DNA of 36,660 bases. Origin: Trichococcus patagoniensis (GTDB taxonomy: Bacteria > Bacillota > Bacilli > Lactobacillales > Aerococcaceae). The notes beneath the pieces were generated by a model. That model had not been told where the DNA came from. It ran no database searches and saw only the letters and a program-made list of their open reading frames with translations. The stretch spans positions 1 to 36,660 of the forward strand of contig NZ_QAOM01000025.1 in assembly GCF_003051085.1 (NCBI RefSeq). The letters run 5' to 3'. The translations under genes and the position numbers were made by a program. Shown piece by piece: positions 1-7,137 of the stretch. The stretch's first letter is position 1. Each line of letters opens with the position of its first letter.

Positions 1-36
1 AAAAGAAGAAATAGTACTCATTTTTGAATGCAAAAA

Positions 37-78
37 AACCACAAGTATGCCTGCTACATTAGCATTCTTGTGGTTTTT
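37..78. terminator. bidirectional intrinsic terminator
   Basis: Arms AACCACAAG (37-45) and CTTGTGGTT (67-75) pair perfectly, with an inner ATGC/GCAT stem. T-runs lie on both sides (TTTTT on plus, and seven A on plus giving U on the minus transcript). It can end the minus-strand gene at 142 and any plus-strand gene upstream of the window. Confidence 0.8.
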
Positions 79-141
79 ACTGTCAAAGACGAGATAATAG
101 CAATACGATTAGTAAGTGTCAAATGTTTTCTCAGGATAAAT

Positions 142-1113
142 TCATTTTTTTGTGATGATTTCAGCGGCGTAGGCTTCGTAGAAGTCTTTTTTTGTTTGGA
201 TGAAGCGTTTGAAATCATTCAGCAACTGGAAGAGGATGGCGCGGTTTTCAAACTCCGCGCGGGTGGCGGGCAGCTCGCTTTCACGGAAGGACTGCTGTAA
301 GGAATCAATGTCCGCCATCAGATAAATCCCGGTATTCTGTTCATGCAGTTGGGCGGCTGTCAGGAAGAACAAGCCGGCCAAAATTTTGTTCTCTCTTGTC
401 GGCAAGGCACACAATCCGAGGTTGGCGGCCATATACTTCAGGATCGTGACCTGCTCGCTGCGCATATCGAAATAGCGGATATTGTATGTCGACTGATCCA
501 GCAGCTGATTGTCGAATTCCGCATAGACGACCTGCCGGTATTTTTGCAATAAGTCATCCAGTTCGTCCAACAGGAGACTTTGGTTGCGGTCCTCCCCGTC
601 ACGAAGCGCGACGCTGAAACTCTGCAGCACGTCCTTCATCATCGCCTCTACCTGTTCGCGCAGGGCGATGATTTGGCTGGCTTTGGAAGGCATATAAAGA
701 TTGAACAAAATAGCCACTCCTGCGCCGATCATCATCAGTGCAAGTTCATTCAGAAGCCAAGGGAAACTGGTTGTCTCTTCCAACAACAGATGCGTCACAA
801 GCACCGAACAGGGCGCGATGCCCGATTGAAGGTTGAAATGGTAGGCCAACGGAACGTAGAACAGCAGATAGACACCGAACACGGTGATATGGAATCCGAA
901 AAGCCGAAAAAGGATCGTCGCGATCGTCAATGCCAACACGGTGGAGGCGACCCGCTGCAGTGCTGTCAGCACCGAGGATTTTTTTGTGTCCAGCACGCTG
1001 AGAATCGCGATAATCCCGGCCGCAACGGAATAATTCAACTGGAAAAATTGCGCGATCAAAATGGCTATGACGGTCGCAAAAGCGATTTTGATGGTGCGAT
1101 GGCTCAGACTCAT
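142..1113 (-). CDS. aromatic acid exporter family (ArAE_1/FUSC-like) membrane protein
   Basis: A 323-residue protein whose N-terminal ~140 residues form several hydrophobic segments (IAFATVIAILIAQFFQL, GIIAILSVLDT, followed by LALMMIGAGVAILF), with a soluble, helix-rich C-terminal half. This is the layout of the ArAE_1 plus C-terminal domain proteins of Firmicutes (YqjA-like), thought to be inner-membrane exporters of aromatic acids or similar small molecules; the substrate cannot be read from sequence. I start at 1113 (MSLSHRT) because AAGGAGAG sits eight bases before it; an ATG at 1119 and one at 1146 are in frame but too close to, or upstream of, that site. It stands alone on the minus strand and ends at the bidirectional hairpin at 37-78. 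Family call fairly sure, function tentative. Confidence 0.8.
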   Translation of the reverse strand: MSLSHRTIKIAFATVIAILIAQFFQLNYSVAAGIIAILSVLDTKKSSVLTALQRVASTVLALTIATILFRLFGFHITVFGVYLLFYVPLAYHFNLQSGIAPCSVLVTHLLLEETTSFPWLLNELALMMIGAGVAILFNLYMPSKASQIIALREQVEAMMKDVLQSFSVALRDGEDRNQSLLLDELDDLLQKYRQVVYAEFDNQLLDQSTYNIRYFDMRSEQVTILKYMAANLGLCALPTRENKILAGLFFLTAAQLHEQNTGIYLMADIDSLQQSFRESELPATRAEFENRAILFQLLNDFKRFIQTKKDFYEAYAAEIITKK

Positions 1114-1331
1114 GGGCATCTCTCCTTTTTTTCTAGCATAGTGCATTTCTGTTCGTTTGACCAGTGTTTTCGGTAGGAGGATGAGAGCTTTACATCATTG
1201 ATTTCTAATAATAAAACACTATATCTCGTTTCCCGGCCATGGTATGATACTGAATGTTGTTCCGCGAGGAAGCGGATCGGAAGTTGAAAAAATACAGAAA
1301 TAATCAGATAACACCAAAGGAAGGGATATGA

Positions 1332-2018
1332 TTGAGCGTGCTGGTAATGGCAGGAATGATAGGTGCAGGAAAGTCGACTTATACCGAAATGATTTCAAGA
1401 AGATTGGGGACGGAGGCCTTTTTCGAAAGCGTCGATTACAATCCGATCTTGGATAAATTTTATGACAACCCACAAAAATGGGCCTTCAGCCTTCAAATCT
1501 ATTTTTTGAATACGCGTTTCCGCAGCATCAAGGCTGCCTTGACTGACGACAATAATGTCTTGGATCGTTCGATTTATGAGGACGCGCTGTTCACAAGGGT
1601 CAACCATCTGCAAGGCAATATCTCAAAAGATGAGATGGATATCTACAATGATCTGTTGGCCAACATGATGGAAGAGTTGGAAGGAATGCCCAGAAAAGCG
1701 CCGGATTTGTTGATCTATTTGGAAGGTTCCTTCGAGAAAATCCTGGAACACATCCGCAAACGTGGCCGTGAATTTGAGCAGATCGAGGACGATCCGGAGT
1801 TGTTGGCCTACTATGAATTGCTATACAATAATTATGAACAGTGGTTCCAGGAGTACGATCAAAGCGCCAAAATTAAAATCGATATCGATACTTTTGACAT
1901 CATCAATAACCTCGGAGACGAAGAGAAGGTCATGGCCATCATAGAAGAAGCGCTACTGGAAGTCCGCGGCGAAGGCTTTGTTTATGCCGGTGCAGCTGAG
2001 GAATTGACTGGGAAATAA
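1332..2018 (+). CDS. deoxynucleoside kinase (dNK/dGK-dAK family)
   Basis: A 228-residue cytosolic kinase that would phosphorylate deoxyribonucleosides in the salvage pathway. Near the N terminus it has the P-loop GMIGAGKS (residues 8-15), then the acidic/DRS motif LDRSIYEDALF around residues 77-87, which binds the nucleoside and catalyses transfer, and an arginine-rich lid (IRKRGREFE, about residues 141-149). Length and motif order match the Lactobacillales deoxyadenosine/deoxyguanosine kinases. The start is a TTG at 1332: GGAAGG lies seven bases upstream and the family begins a few residues before the P-loop; the nearby ATG at 1328 is in another frame. Single-gene unit with a weak TATGAT (1243-1248) upstream and a terminator downstream. 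Deoxynucleoside specificity cannot be settled by eye. Confidence 0.9.
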   Translation: MSVLVMAGMIGAGKSTYTEMISRRLGTEAFFESVDYNPILDKFYDNPQKWAFSLQIYFLNTRFRSIKAALTDDNNVLDRSIYEDALFTRVNHLQGNISKDEMDIYNDLLANMMEELEGMPRKAPDLLIYLEGSFEKILEHIRKRGREFEQIEDDPELLAYYELLYNNYEQWFQEYDQSAKIKIDIDTFDIINNLGDEEKVMAIIEEALLEVRGEGFVYAGAAEELTGK

Positions 2019-2031
2019 AGACAGTTTTAAG

Positions 2032-2061
2032 CACTTTCCGATTCGGGAGAGTGTTTTTTTC
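2032..2061 (+). terminator. intrinsic terminator of the deoxynucleoside kinase gene
   Basis: CACTTTCC and GGAGAGTG pair (one G-U) around GATTC-containing loop, followed by seven T. Confidence 0.75.
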
Positions 2062-2231
2062 TTGGACCTAATAATCGAAATTTTCCCGCAAGTTGGATAA
2101 GTACTGGAAGAGAGGTCCAATCGGAGGGGAAATTGTTTTGGATAGCAGTCTGGTCCGCTATAATGAAAGCATGCAAAAAAGAGCGATTCTTTTTCAGAAT
2201 GCTTTTTATCAACGAGCGGAGGTTTGATGGA

Positions 2232-2640
2232 ATGGGAAAAATATTGATTATCGGCGGGACCGGGAACATATCCTTTCATGAATCCTGAGCCGCACACTTG
2301 GGACATGGTTTATCAGGAGTTGGCGTCATTGTTGGCTGTCGCTTACAATCCGGTCTACATCCCGACCGATTTGTTGATAGCCTCCAAGCAATATGATTTG
2401 ATGCAGTCCATCCAAGGCGATAAACGGTGGTCGAACATCTTCGACCTCTCGAAATTGAAGCAGATCAATCCGAAATTCGCATGCAAAATCCCGCTGCGGA
2501 AAGGGCTGCAGCTCTTTTTGGAATACATGGACGCGCATCCGGAACTGAAAGTCGAAGAACCCGTCTTCAATCAGTGGTGCGATGATACGATTGCTTTGTA
2601 TGAGTCGCTGAAAACATCCTTCCATAATGATATCCGTTAG
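2232..2640 (+). pseudogene. NAD-dependent epimerase/SDR family gene with internal deletion and frameshift
   Basis: An ATG at 2232 opens MGKILIIGGTGNIS, the start of an NAD-binding Rossmann fold (GGTGNIS glycine motif), and then meets a stop after 18 codons (2286-2288). In the next frame, from about 2278, follows a ~120-residue piece (starting HTWDMVYQELASLL, with SKLKQINPKFACKIPL and a WCD near the end) that resembles the C-terminal end of 300-340-residue NAD-dependent epimerases/dehydratases of the 'extended SDR' type. About 200 codons in between are gone and the two parts are out of frame. A TATAAT at 2159-2164 and the original start are still present. The downstream piece could still be translated from ATG 2278, but it has no convincing ribosome binding site. 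I call it a decayed gene. Confidence 0.75.
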
Positions 2641-2649
2641 AAAATGAGT

Positions 2650-2678
2650 GCGGCTTCTTCAGAGCTGCGTTTTTTTTG
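2650..2678 (+). terminator. intrinsic terminator behind the epimerase pseudogene
   Basis: GCGGCT/AGCTGC stem (one G-U) with a run of eight T. It immediately precedes the first triple-hairpin array. Confidence 0.65.
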
Positions 2679-2683
2679 CTCTG

Positions 2684-2811
2684 CTCCGGCGAACGGAGGC
2701 TTCGCCGGAGTTCGCCTAACATTTAAATGGTGTTCTCCGATGAGCGGGGATTCATCGGAGTTGCGGCTGGAAGTTACCGGTGTTCTCCGGGGAGCGGCCG
2801 CTACATCGGAG
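2684..2811. repeat. triple-hairpin array, CTCCGG family, copy 1
   Basis: Three palindromic units of 27, 26 and 27 bases at 2684-2710, 2735-2760 and 2785-2811 (period 51 and 50). Each opens CTCCGR and closes CGGAG; unit 1 is CTCCGGCGAA...TTCGCCGGAG, unit 2 CTCCGATGA...TTCATCGGAG, unit 3 CTCCGGGGA...ACATCGGAG. The spacer before unit 3 holds AAGTTACCGGTG, which recurs at 16286-16297 in copy 2. The rest of the 2641-2966 gap holds the terminator before it and the promoter of the Ada-like gene after it (TATAAT at 2919-2924). Confidence 0.85.
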
Positions 2812-2966
2812 CTGGCGCCTGTTTTCCGCCGCGCACCTCCGACAAACGGGCACCATTCAGCGCTACTCTGATTGTAATTTTTTTGCCGCAAACCTTCCCG
2901 CATCATCCGCTTCTGTACTATAATAGGATAGATGCAGGATTGAATGGACGTGGGGGATGGAAGCGG

Positions 2967-3563
2967 ATGATGGCAAGTGATGCAAAGGGGCATTTGGTGA
3001 CGGTGGAGCAATGGCAGGCGATCAATGAGCGGGACCAGTCCTTTGACGGGCTGTTTTTTTATGGCGACCGCCATGCGCATGTCTATTGCAAGCCTTCGTG
3101 CCCTTCACTTGTTCCGAAATTCAATCACGTCACTATTTTTTTCTCCCCGGAGGAAGCGGAGGCGCTCGGATACGGCCCTTGCCGCAGATGCCGCCCCAAC
3201 GGAAAACCAGTTTCCGATCTGGAATGGGCCGGTCAGACGGAACGCTTCATCCGAATCCACTATCCGGAAACCTTGAATGTAAGCCGGATTGCGGAAGCCT
3301 GCCATGGAAGTTCATCGGAACTGCAGCAGGTTTTCATCCGAATCTATGGCGTTTCGATGATGGATTATGTGGATCGGGTAAGGAGGGATCGGGCCCGTTA
3401 CTTGCTGGGCCATACACGATTTTTACTGAAGGAAGTGGCTGAGCAGATCGGTTTGGCCGATCCACTTGCATTTTCGCGTTTCTTCAAAGTGAAAGAAGGC
3501 GTGGATCCCGTCCGATACAGGCGGCAATTGCGCCGATCCAAACGGATTTTCGAATCATTCTGA
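2967..3563 (+). CDS. Ada-type methylphosphotriester-sensing AraC-family regulator (AdaA-like)
   Basis: A 198-residue protein of two domains. Residues ~15-80 are the Ada zinc-binding domain: FDGLFFYGDRHAHVYCKPSCPS ligands C41 and C45, then CRRC with C72 and C75, the same 4-27-3 spacing as C38/C42/C69/C72 of E. coli Ada. In that family the first Cys takes a methyl group from DNA phosphotriesters and switches on DNA binding. Residues ~90-190 are an AraC-type double helix-turn-helix (LNVSRIAEACHGSSSELQQVF; LKEVAEQIGLADPLAFSRFFK). There is no O6-methylguanine methyltransferase domain and none is encoded next door, the split arrangement known from Bacillus AdaA/AdaB. I start at ATG 2967 with GGGGGA ten bases upstream; the frame is open further but runs through the repeat array. 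Likely induced by alkylation damage. Confidence 0.85.
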   Translation: MMASDAKGHLVTVEQWQAINERDQSFDGLFFYGDRHAHVYCKPSCPSLVPKFNHVTIFFSPEEAEALGYGPCRRCRPNGKPVSDLEWAGQTERFIRIHYPETLNVSRIAEACHGSSSELQQVFIRIYGVSMMDYVDRVRRDRARYLLGHTRFLLKEVAEQIGLADPLAFSRFFKVKEGVDPVRYRRQLRRSKRIFESF

Positions 3564-3594
3564 GGATCCATACTGACTATCTGAATACAATCAC

Positions 3595-3619
3595 GCACCC
3601 ACGCAAGGTGCTTTTTTTT
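3595..3619 (+). terminator. intrinsic terminator of the Ada-like gene
   Basis: Short stem GCACC/GGTGC (3595-3599, 3607-3611) followed by eight T. Confidence 0.65.
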
Positions 3620-3632
3620 CGGATAAAAATAG

Positions 3633-3666
3633 TTGACACAAAACGATTACAAATGTAAACTATAAT
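3633..3666 (+). promoter_or_regulatory. copYAZ promoter with CopY operator (cop box)
   Basis: A TTGACA (3633-3638) and a TATAAT (3661-3666) flank the palindrome TACAAATGTA at 3648-3657, which fits the TACAnnTGTA cop box bound by CopY. The TTGACA/TATAAT spacing is 22 bases, so the working -10 may instead be TAAACT (3656-3661, spacing 17). Either way the operator lies between or over the promoter elements, as expected for repression. Only one box is visible; E. hirae has two. Confidence 0.85.
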
Positions 3667-3695
3667 CAGAAGATAAACAGAAAGGATGAAAAAGA

Positions 3696-4172
3696 ATGGC
3701 GGAACAAGCCCAAAAGAAAATAACCGACGCTGAATGGGAAGTGATGCGTGTTGTCTGGACAAATGGGGAAGCGACCAGCCGAGAAATCATTTCGGTTTTG
3801 CAGGAAAAAATGGATTGGAAACAAGCCACCGTCAAAACTTTGATTGGAAGACTCGTCGACAAAGGTTTGTTGGCGACGGAACCAATCGGAAATAAATTCA
3901 TCTACAGCGCAAACGTATCCGAACAGGAAAGCGTCGGCGGTGCTACCGAAGATCTTTTGGCGCATGTCTGCACGAAAAAAGTCGGCAGCACGATAGCGGA
4001 ACTGATCGAAAGAGCGACGCTGAGCCATGCTGATGTTGCGCTGCTGGAAAAGGTGATCACCGCAAAAAAACGGACGGCGGTTGATGAAGTGAAGTGCATG
4101 TGCACGCCAGGACAATGCAACTGCAAACAAACCGGTTGCGTACATAAGGAGGAATCGCCCGATGGAAAATAA
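3696..4172 (+). CDS. copY: CopY/TcrY family copper-responsive repressor
   Basis: A 158-residue repressor. Residues ~8-75 are a BlaI/MecI-type winged helix (ITDAEWEVMRVVW; WKQATVKTLIGRLVDKGLL). The C-terminal tail carries the CxCx4CxC motif CMCTPGQCNC (C134, C136, C141, C143) that holds Zn(II) in the DNA-bound form and Cu(I) on release, plus an extra C148. It binds the cop box at 3648-3657 and is the first gene of copYAZ; its last 11 bases overlap the start of copA, so translation is probably coupled. In the family, Cu(I) delivered by CopZ displaces zinc and frees the promoter; everything needed for that loop is encoded here. Confidence 0.97.
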   Translation: MAEQAQKKITDAEWEVMRVVWTNGEATSREIISVLQEKMDWKQATVKTLIGRLVDKGLLATEPIGNKFIYSANVSEQESVGGATEDLLAHVCTKKVGSTIAELIERATLSHADVALLEKVITAKKRTAVDEVKCMCTPGQCNCKQTGCVHKEESPDGK

Positions 4173-6627
4173 AAGTTATGATATAGAAGGCATGAGTTGT
4201 GCATCGTGTTCACAAGCCGTGGAAAAAGCGGCTGCCAAAGTCGCAGGCGTCAAGGAAGCCACAGTCAATTTGGCGACCGAGAAATTGACCGTCGGCGTCG
4301 ACGAAGGCACTTTTTCCGAAGATGCCCTGAAGGTTGCAGTCGATGCGGCTGGCTATGTTTTGGTGGCAAACAAGAAAGAAAAGACATTTTTAATCGAAGG
4401 CATGAGTTGTGCATCGTGCTCCCAAACCGTGGAAAAAGTGACCAAGACAGTGGCAGGCGTTGCGGATGCCTCCGTGAACTTGGCCACCGAAAAAATGGTC
4501 GTCTCCTACGATCCGACAGTGCTTCATCCAGGTGATATCGAAAAAATTGTGGCCGAAGCCGGCTACAAGGCGATCGAAGAGAACGCTACTATAGAAGAAA
4601 GTGACCAAAACCAAGCGAAGAAAGAAAAGCACATCAAAAGTATGTGGAGACGCTTCTGGCTCTCGGCGGTATTCACGATTCCGCTTCTGTATCTGGCGAT
4701 GGGCCACATGTTGGGCTTGCCGCTGCCGATGAGCCTCCATCCGACTATGTATCCGGTCACGTTCGCACTCACGCAACTCGCGTTGACGATTCCCGTCATG
4801 ATCTTGGGAATGAAATTTTTTACAGTAGGCTTCAAATCCTTGGTCAAAGGCCATCCAAATATGGATTCGCTTGTGGCTTTGGGAACCAGCACTGCCTTCC
4901 TGTACAGTTTATACGGTACGATTGAATCGATCGGAGGCAATCACAGCCTTGTCATGAACTTGTACTACGAATCCGCTGCGGTCATTTTGACTCTGATTAC
5001 TTTGGGGAAATATTTCGAAGCCGTCTCAAAAGGCAAAACATCGGAAGCCATCAAAAAACTTATGGGGTTAGCGCCTAAGACAGCACGTATCATCCGTGAC
5101 GGCAAGGAGCAGGAAATCAAACTGGAAGCTGTTATGGTTGGGGACATTTTGGTTGTCCGCCCCGGCGAAAAAATGGCTGTCGACGGGAAAGTGACGGAAG
5201 GCCTGACATCCGTGGATGAATCGATGCTGACAGGTGAGAGCATGCCAGTGGAGAAAAAAGCGGGTGATGCCATCATCGGCGGCAGCATCAACAAAAACGG
5301 ATCCATCCAGTACCGCGCGGAAAAAGTCGGGAAAGACACTGCTTTGGCGCAAATCATCAAGTTGGTGGAAGATGCTCAAGGTTCAAAAGCGCCGATCGCA
5401 AAGCTCGCAGATACGATTTCGGGCTACTTCGTCCCGATCGTCATCGTGCTCGCTGTTCTGGCGGGGCTGGCCTGGTATTTCTTGGGTCAAGAGTCATGGA
5501 TCTTCGCGCTGACCATCACGATATCTGTTTTAGTAATAGCTTGTCCTTGCGCTTTGGGCTTGGCGACACCGACCGCCATCATGGTGGGCACCGGCAAGGG
5601 AGCCGAGAACGGTGTGCTGATCAAAAGCGGGACGGCTCTGGAAGTGACGCATAAAATCCAGACAATCGTTTTCGACAAGACGGGGACGATTACGGAAGGG
5701 AAACCGAAAGTGACGGATGTGCTCGTCCGTGAAGGGCTCGATCCGGATGAACTGTTGCTGCTGGCGGCATCGGCCGAAAAAGGGTCGGAGCATCCGCTTG
5801 GAGAAGCCATCGTTCGCGATGCTGAGGAAAAAGGGCTGTCTTTATTGAAACCAACCGCTTTCAATGCGCTGCCCGGTTTCGGTATTGCCGTCACAATCGA
5901 CGGAAAAGAGCTTTTGTTGGGAAATGAAAAGTTGATGCTGAACCATGCAATCGGGCTCGGTTCATTTGCAGAAACCTCTCACACGCTGGCAGAACAAGGC
6001 AAAACGCCGATGTACATCGCAATGGATGGGGAATTGGCAGGCATCATCGCCGTTGCTGATACGGTTAAAGCAAGCAGTGCGGCCGCAATCAAAAAACTCC
6101 GGGAGATGGGCATCGAGATCGCAATGATCACCGGTGACAATAAACGTACGGCGCAAGCCATCGCCAATCAGGTGGGCATCGACCGTGTCTTGAGTGAGGT
6201 ATTGCCTGAAGACAAAGCGGAAGAAGTCAAGAAGTTGCAACAAGGCGGACGCAAAGTCGCAATGGTTGGAGACGGCGTCAATGATGCTCCAGCCTTGGCC
6301 CAAGCCGACATCGGCATCGCCATCGGATCGGGGACAGACGTCGCAATCGAATCGGCGGATATCGTCCTGATGAAGAGCGACCTGATGGCAGTAGCAACAG
6401 CCGTCGAACTCAGCAAAGCGACCATCAAAAATATCAAGGAGAATCTGTTCTGGGCATTCGCCTATAATGTCCTTGGCATTCCTGTCGCGATGGGAATCCT
6501 GCACGTCTTCGGGGGACCCTTGTTGAATCCGATGATCGCCGGAGCAGCGATGAGTTTCAGCTCGGTGTCGGTTGTGTTGAATGCATTACGTCTGAAAGGA
6601 TTCAAACCCTCCGTCTCAAAACGGTAA
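4162..6627 (+). CDS. copA: copper-translocating P1B-type ATPase CopA
   Basis: An 821-residue Cu(I) efflux pump of the cell membrane. Two N-terminal heavy-metal domains carry GMSCASC (C13/C16 and C83/C86). Then come the membrane helices from about residue 165, the actuator motif TGES (357-360), the ion-site CPC (461-463) in SVLVIACPCALGL, the phosphorylated Asp in DKTGT (D505), the SEHPLG nucleotide motif (H544-P545), GDGVNDAP (703-710), and the last helices with MSFSS (797-801). All catalytic residues are present, and the length is normal for a two-domain CopA. The start ATG is placed by AAGGAGG just upstream, inside the copY tail. Followed after 30 bases by copZ. Direction of transport (export) is inferred from the CopA-type CPC and MSxxS motifs and the CopY context. 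Confidence 0.97.
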   Translation: MENKSYDIEGMSCASCSQAVEKAAAKVAGVKEATVNLATEKLTVGVDEGTFSEDALKVAVDAAGYVLVANKKEKTFLIEGMSCASCSQTVEKVTKTVAGVADASVNLATEKMVVSYDPTVLHPGDIEKIVAEAGYKAIEENATIEESDQNQAKKEKHIKSMWRRFWLSAVFTIPLLYLAMGHMLGLPLPMSLHPTMYPVTFALTQLALTIPVMILGMKFFTVGFKSLVKGHPNMDSLVALGTSTAFLYSLYGTIESIGGNHSLVMNLYYESAAVILTLITLGKYFEAVSKGKTSEAIKKLMGLAPKTARIIRDGKEQEIKLEAVMVGDILVVRPGEKMAVDGKVTEGLTSVDESMLTGESMPVEKKAGDAIIGGSINKNGSIQYRAEKVGKDTALAQIIKLVEDAQGSKAPIAKLADTISGYFVPIVIVLAVLAGLAWYFLGQESWIFALTITISVLVIACPCALGLATPTAIMVGTGKGAENGVLIKSGTALEVTHKIQTIVFDKTGTITEGKPKVTDVLVREGLDPDELLLLAASAEKGSEHPLGEAIVRDAEEKGLSLLKPTAFNALPGFGIAVTIDGKELLLGNEKLMLNHAIGLGSFAETSHTLAEQGKTPMYIAMDGELAGIIAVADTVKASSAAAIKKLREMGIEIAMITGDNKRTAQAIANQVGIDRVLSEVLPEDKAEEVKKLQQGGRKVAMVGDGVNDAPALAQADIGIAIGSGTDVAIESADIVLMKSDLMAVATAVELSKATIKNIKENLFWAFAYNVLGIPVAMGILHVFGGPLLNPMIAGAAMSFSSVSVVLNALRLKGFKPSVSKR

Positions 6628-6657
6628 GGGAATATCATATATAGAAAAGAGGAAAAG

Positions 6658-6870
6658 ATGATGGAAAAAGAATTGATGCTTGAAGGAATGAAATGCGATG
6701 GTTGTGTAGCGACTGTCAAAGAAAAATTCTCTGCGATTGCAGGTGTGGAAGAGGTAACCGTTGACTTGGAAGGAAAGAAAGCGACAGTCAAGATGAACCA
6801 AGACATTTCCGAAGCGACTTTCAATGAAGCGCTGGCCGACACGAAGTTCAAAGTAACCGGCAGCAAATAA
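6658..6870 (+). CDS. copZ: copper chaperone CopZ
   Basis: A 70-residue single heavy-metal-associated domain. The metal loop is GMKCDGC (Cys pair near residues 13 and 16), which binds one Cu(I); the rest (VATVKEKFSAIAGVEEVTVDLEGKKATVKM) fits the beta-alpha-beta-beta-alpha-beta fold. It carries Cu(I) in the cytosol between CopA and CopY. Third gene of copYAZ. Two adjacent ATGs (6658 and 6661) are both possible; the spacing from AAGAGGA slightly favours 6661. A perfect 8-bp terminator follows, closing the operon. Confidence 0.95.
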   Translation: MMEKELMLEGMKCDGCVATVKEKFSAIAGVEEVTVDLEGKKATVKMNQDISEATFNEALADTKFKVTGSK

Positions 6871-6888
6871 GCAAAAACAGTGCACGGG

Positions 6889-6919
6889 CTCCCTCATGAT
6901 TGCTGAGGGAGTTTTTTTT
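6889..6919 (+). terminator. copYAZ operon terminator
   Basis: CTCCCTCA/TGAGGGAG perfect stem, seven-base loop, then eight T. Confidence 0.9.
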
Positions 6920-7013
6920 CGCACAAATTTGTACATTTTTTCTGTTTGGCTATTGTAGTGAACACAATTTAGGAGTAGAATGGAACATGCAGTCCGGTCG
7001 AACAGACCAGCAT

Positions 7014-7084
7014 GCGGGCGTAGTTTAGTGGTAAAATGCGACCTTCCCAAGGTCATGTCGCGGGTCCGATTCCCGTCGCCCGCT
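7014..7084 (+). tRNA. tRNA-Gly, anticodon CCC
   Basis: A 71-nt cloverleaf. Acceptor GCGGGCG pairs with CGCCCGC, discriminator T. D-arm GTTT/AAAT with loop AGTGGTA. Anticodon loop TTCCCAA gives anticodon CCC (reads GGG), with stem GACC/GGTC and a C-A mismatch at 27-43. T-arm GCGGG/CCCGT with loop TCCGATT, where position 55 is C instead of the near-universal U. CCA is not encoded. It stands alone with its own terminator; a TAGAAT at 6976-6981 is a possible -10. Confidence 0.93.
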
Positions 7085-7104
7085 TACGGAATTGAATGCA
7101 TCTT

Positions 7105-7137
7105 AACCTTACCGATAAATTCGGTAAGGTTTTTTTA
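7105..7137 (+). terminator. terminator of the tRNA-Gly transcript
   Basis: Perfect 11-bp stem AACCTTACCGA/TCGGTAAGGTT with loop TAAAT and a T-run. Confidence 0.93.

Noticed and set aside
580-1176. 198-codon plus-strand ORF opposite the ArAE-type gene
   Set aside because: Shadow frame: Cys/His/Arg/Gln-rich translation without family signatures, opposite a convincing membrane protein gene.
2644-2871. 75-codon ORF over the first CTCCGG array
   Set aside because: Same reason: frame created by the GC-rich repeat units and terminator.
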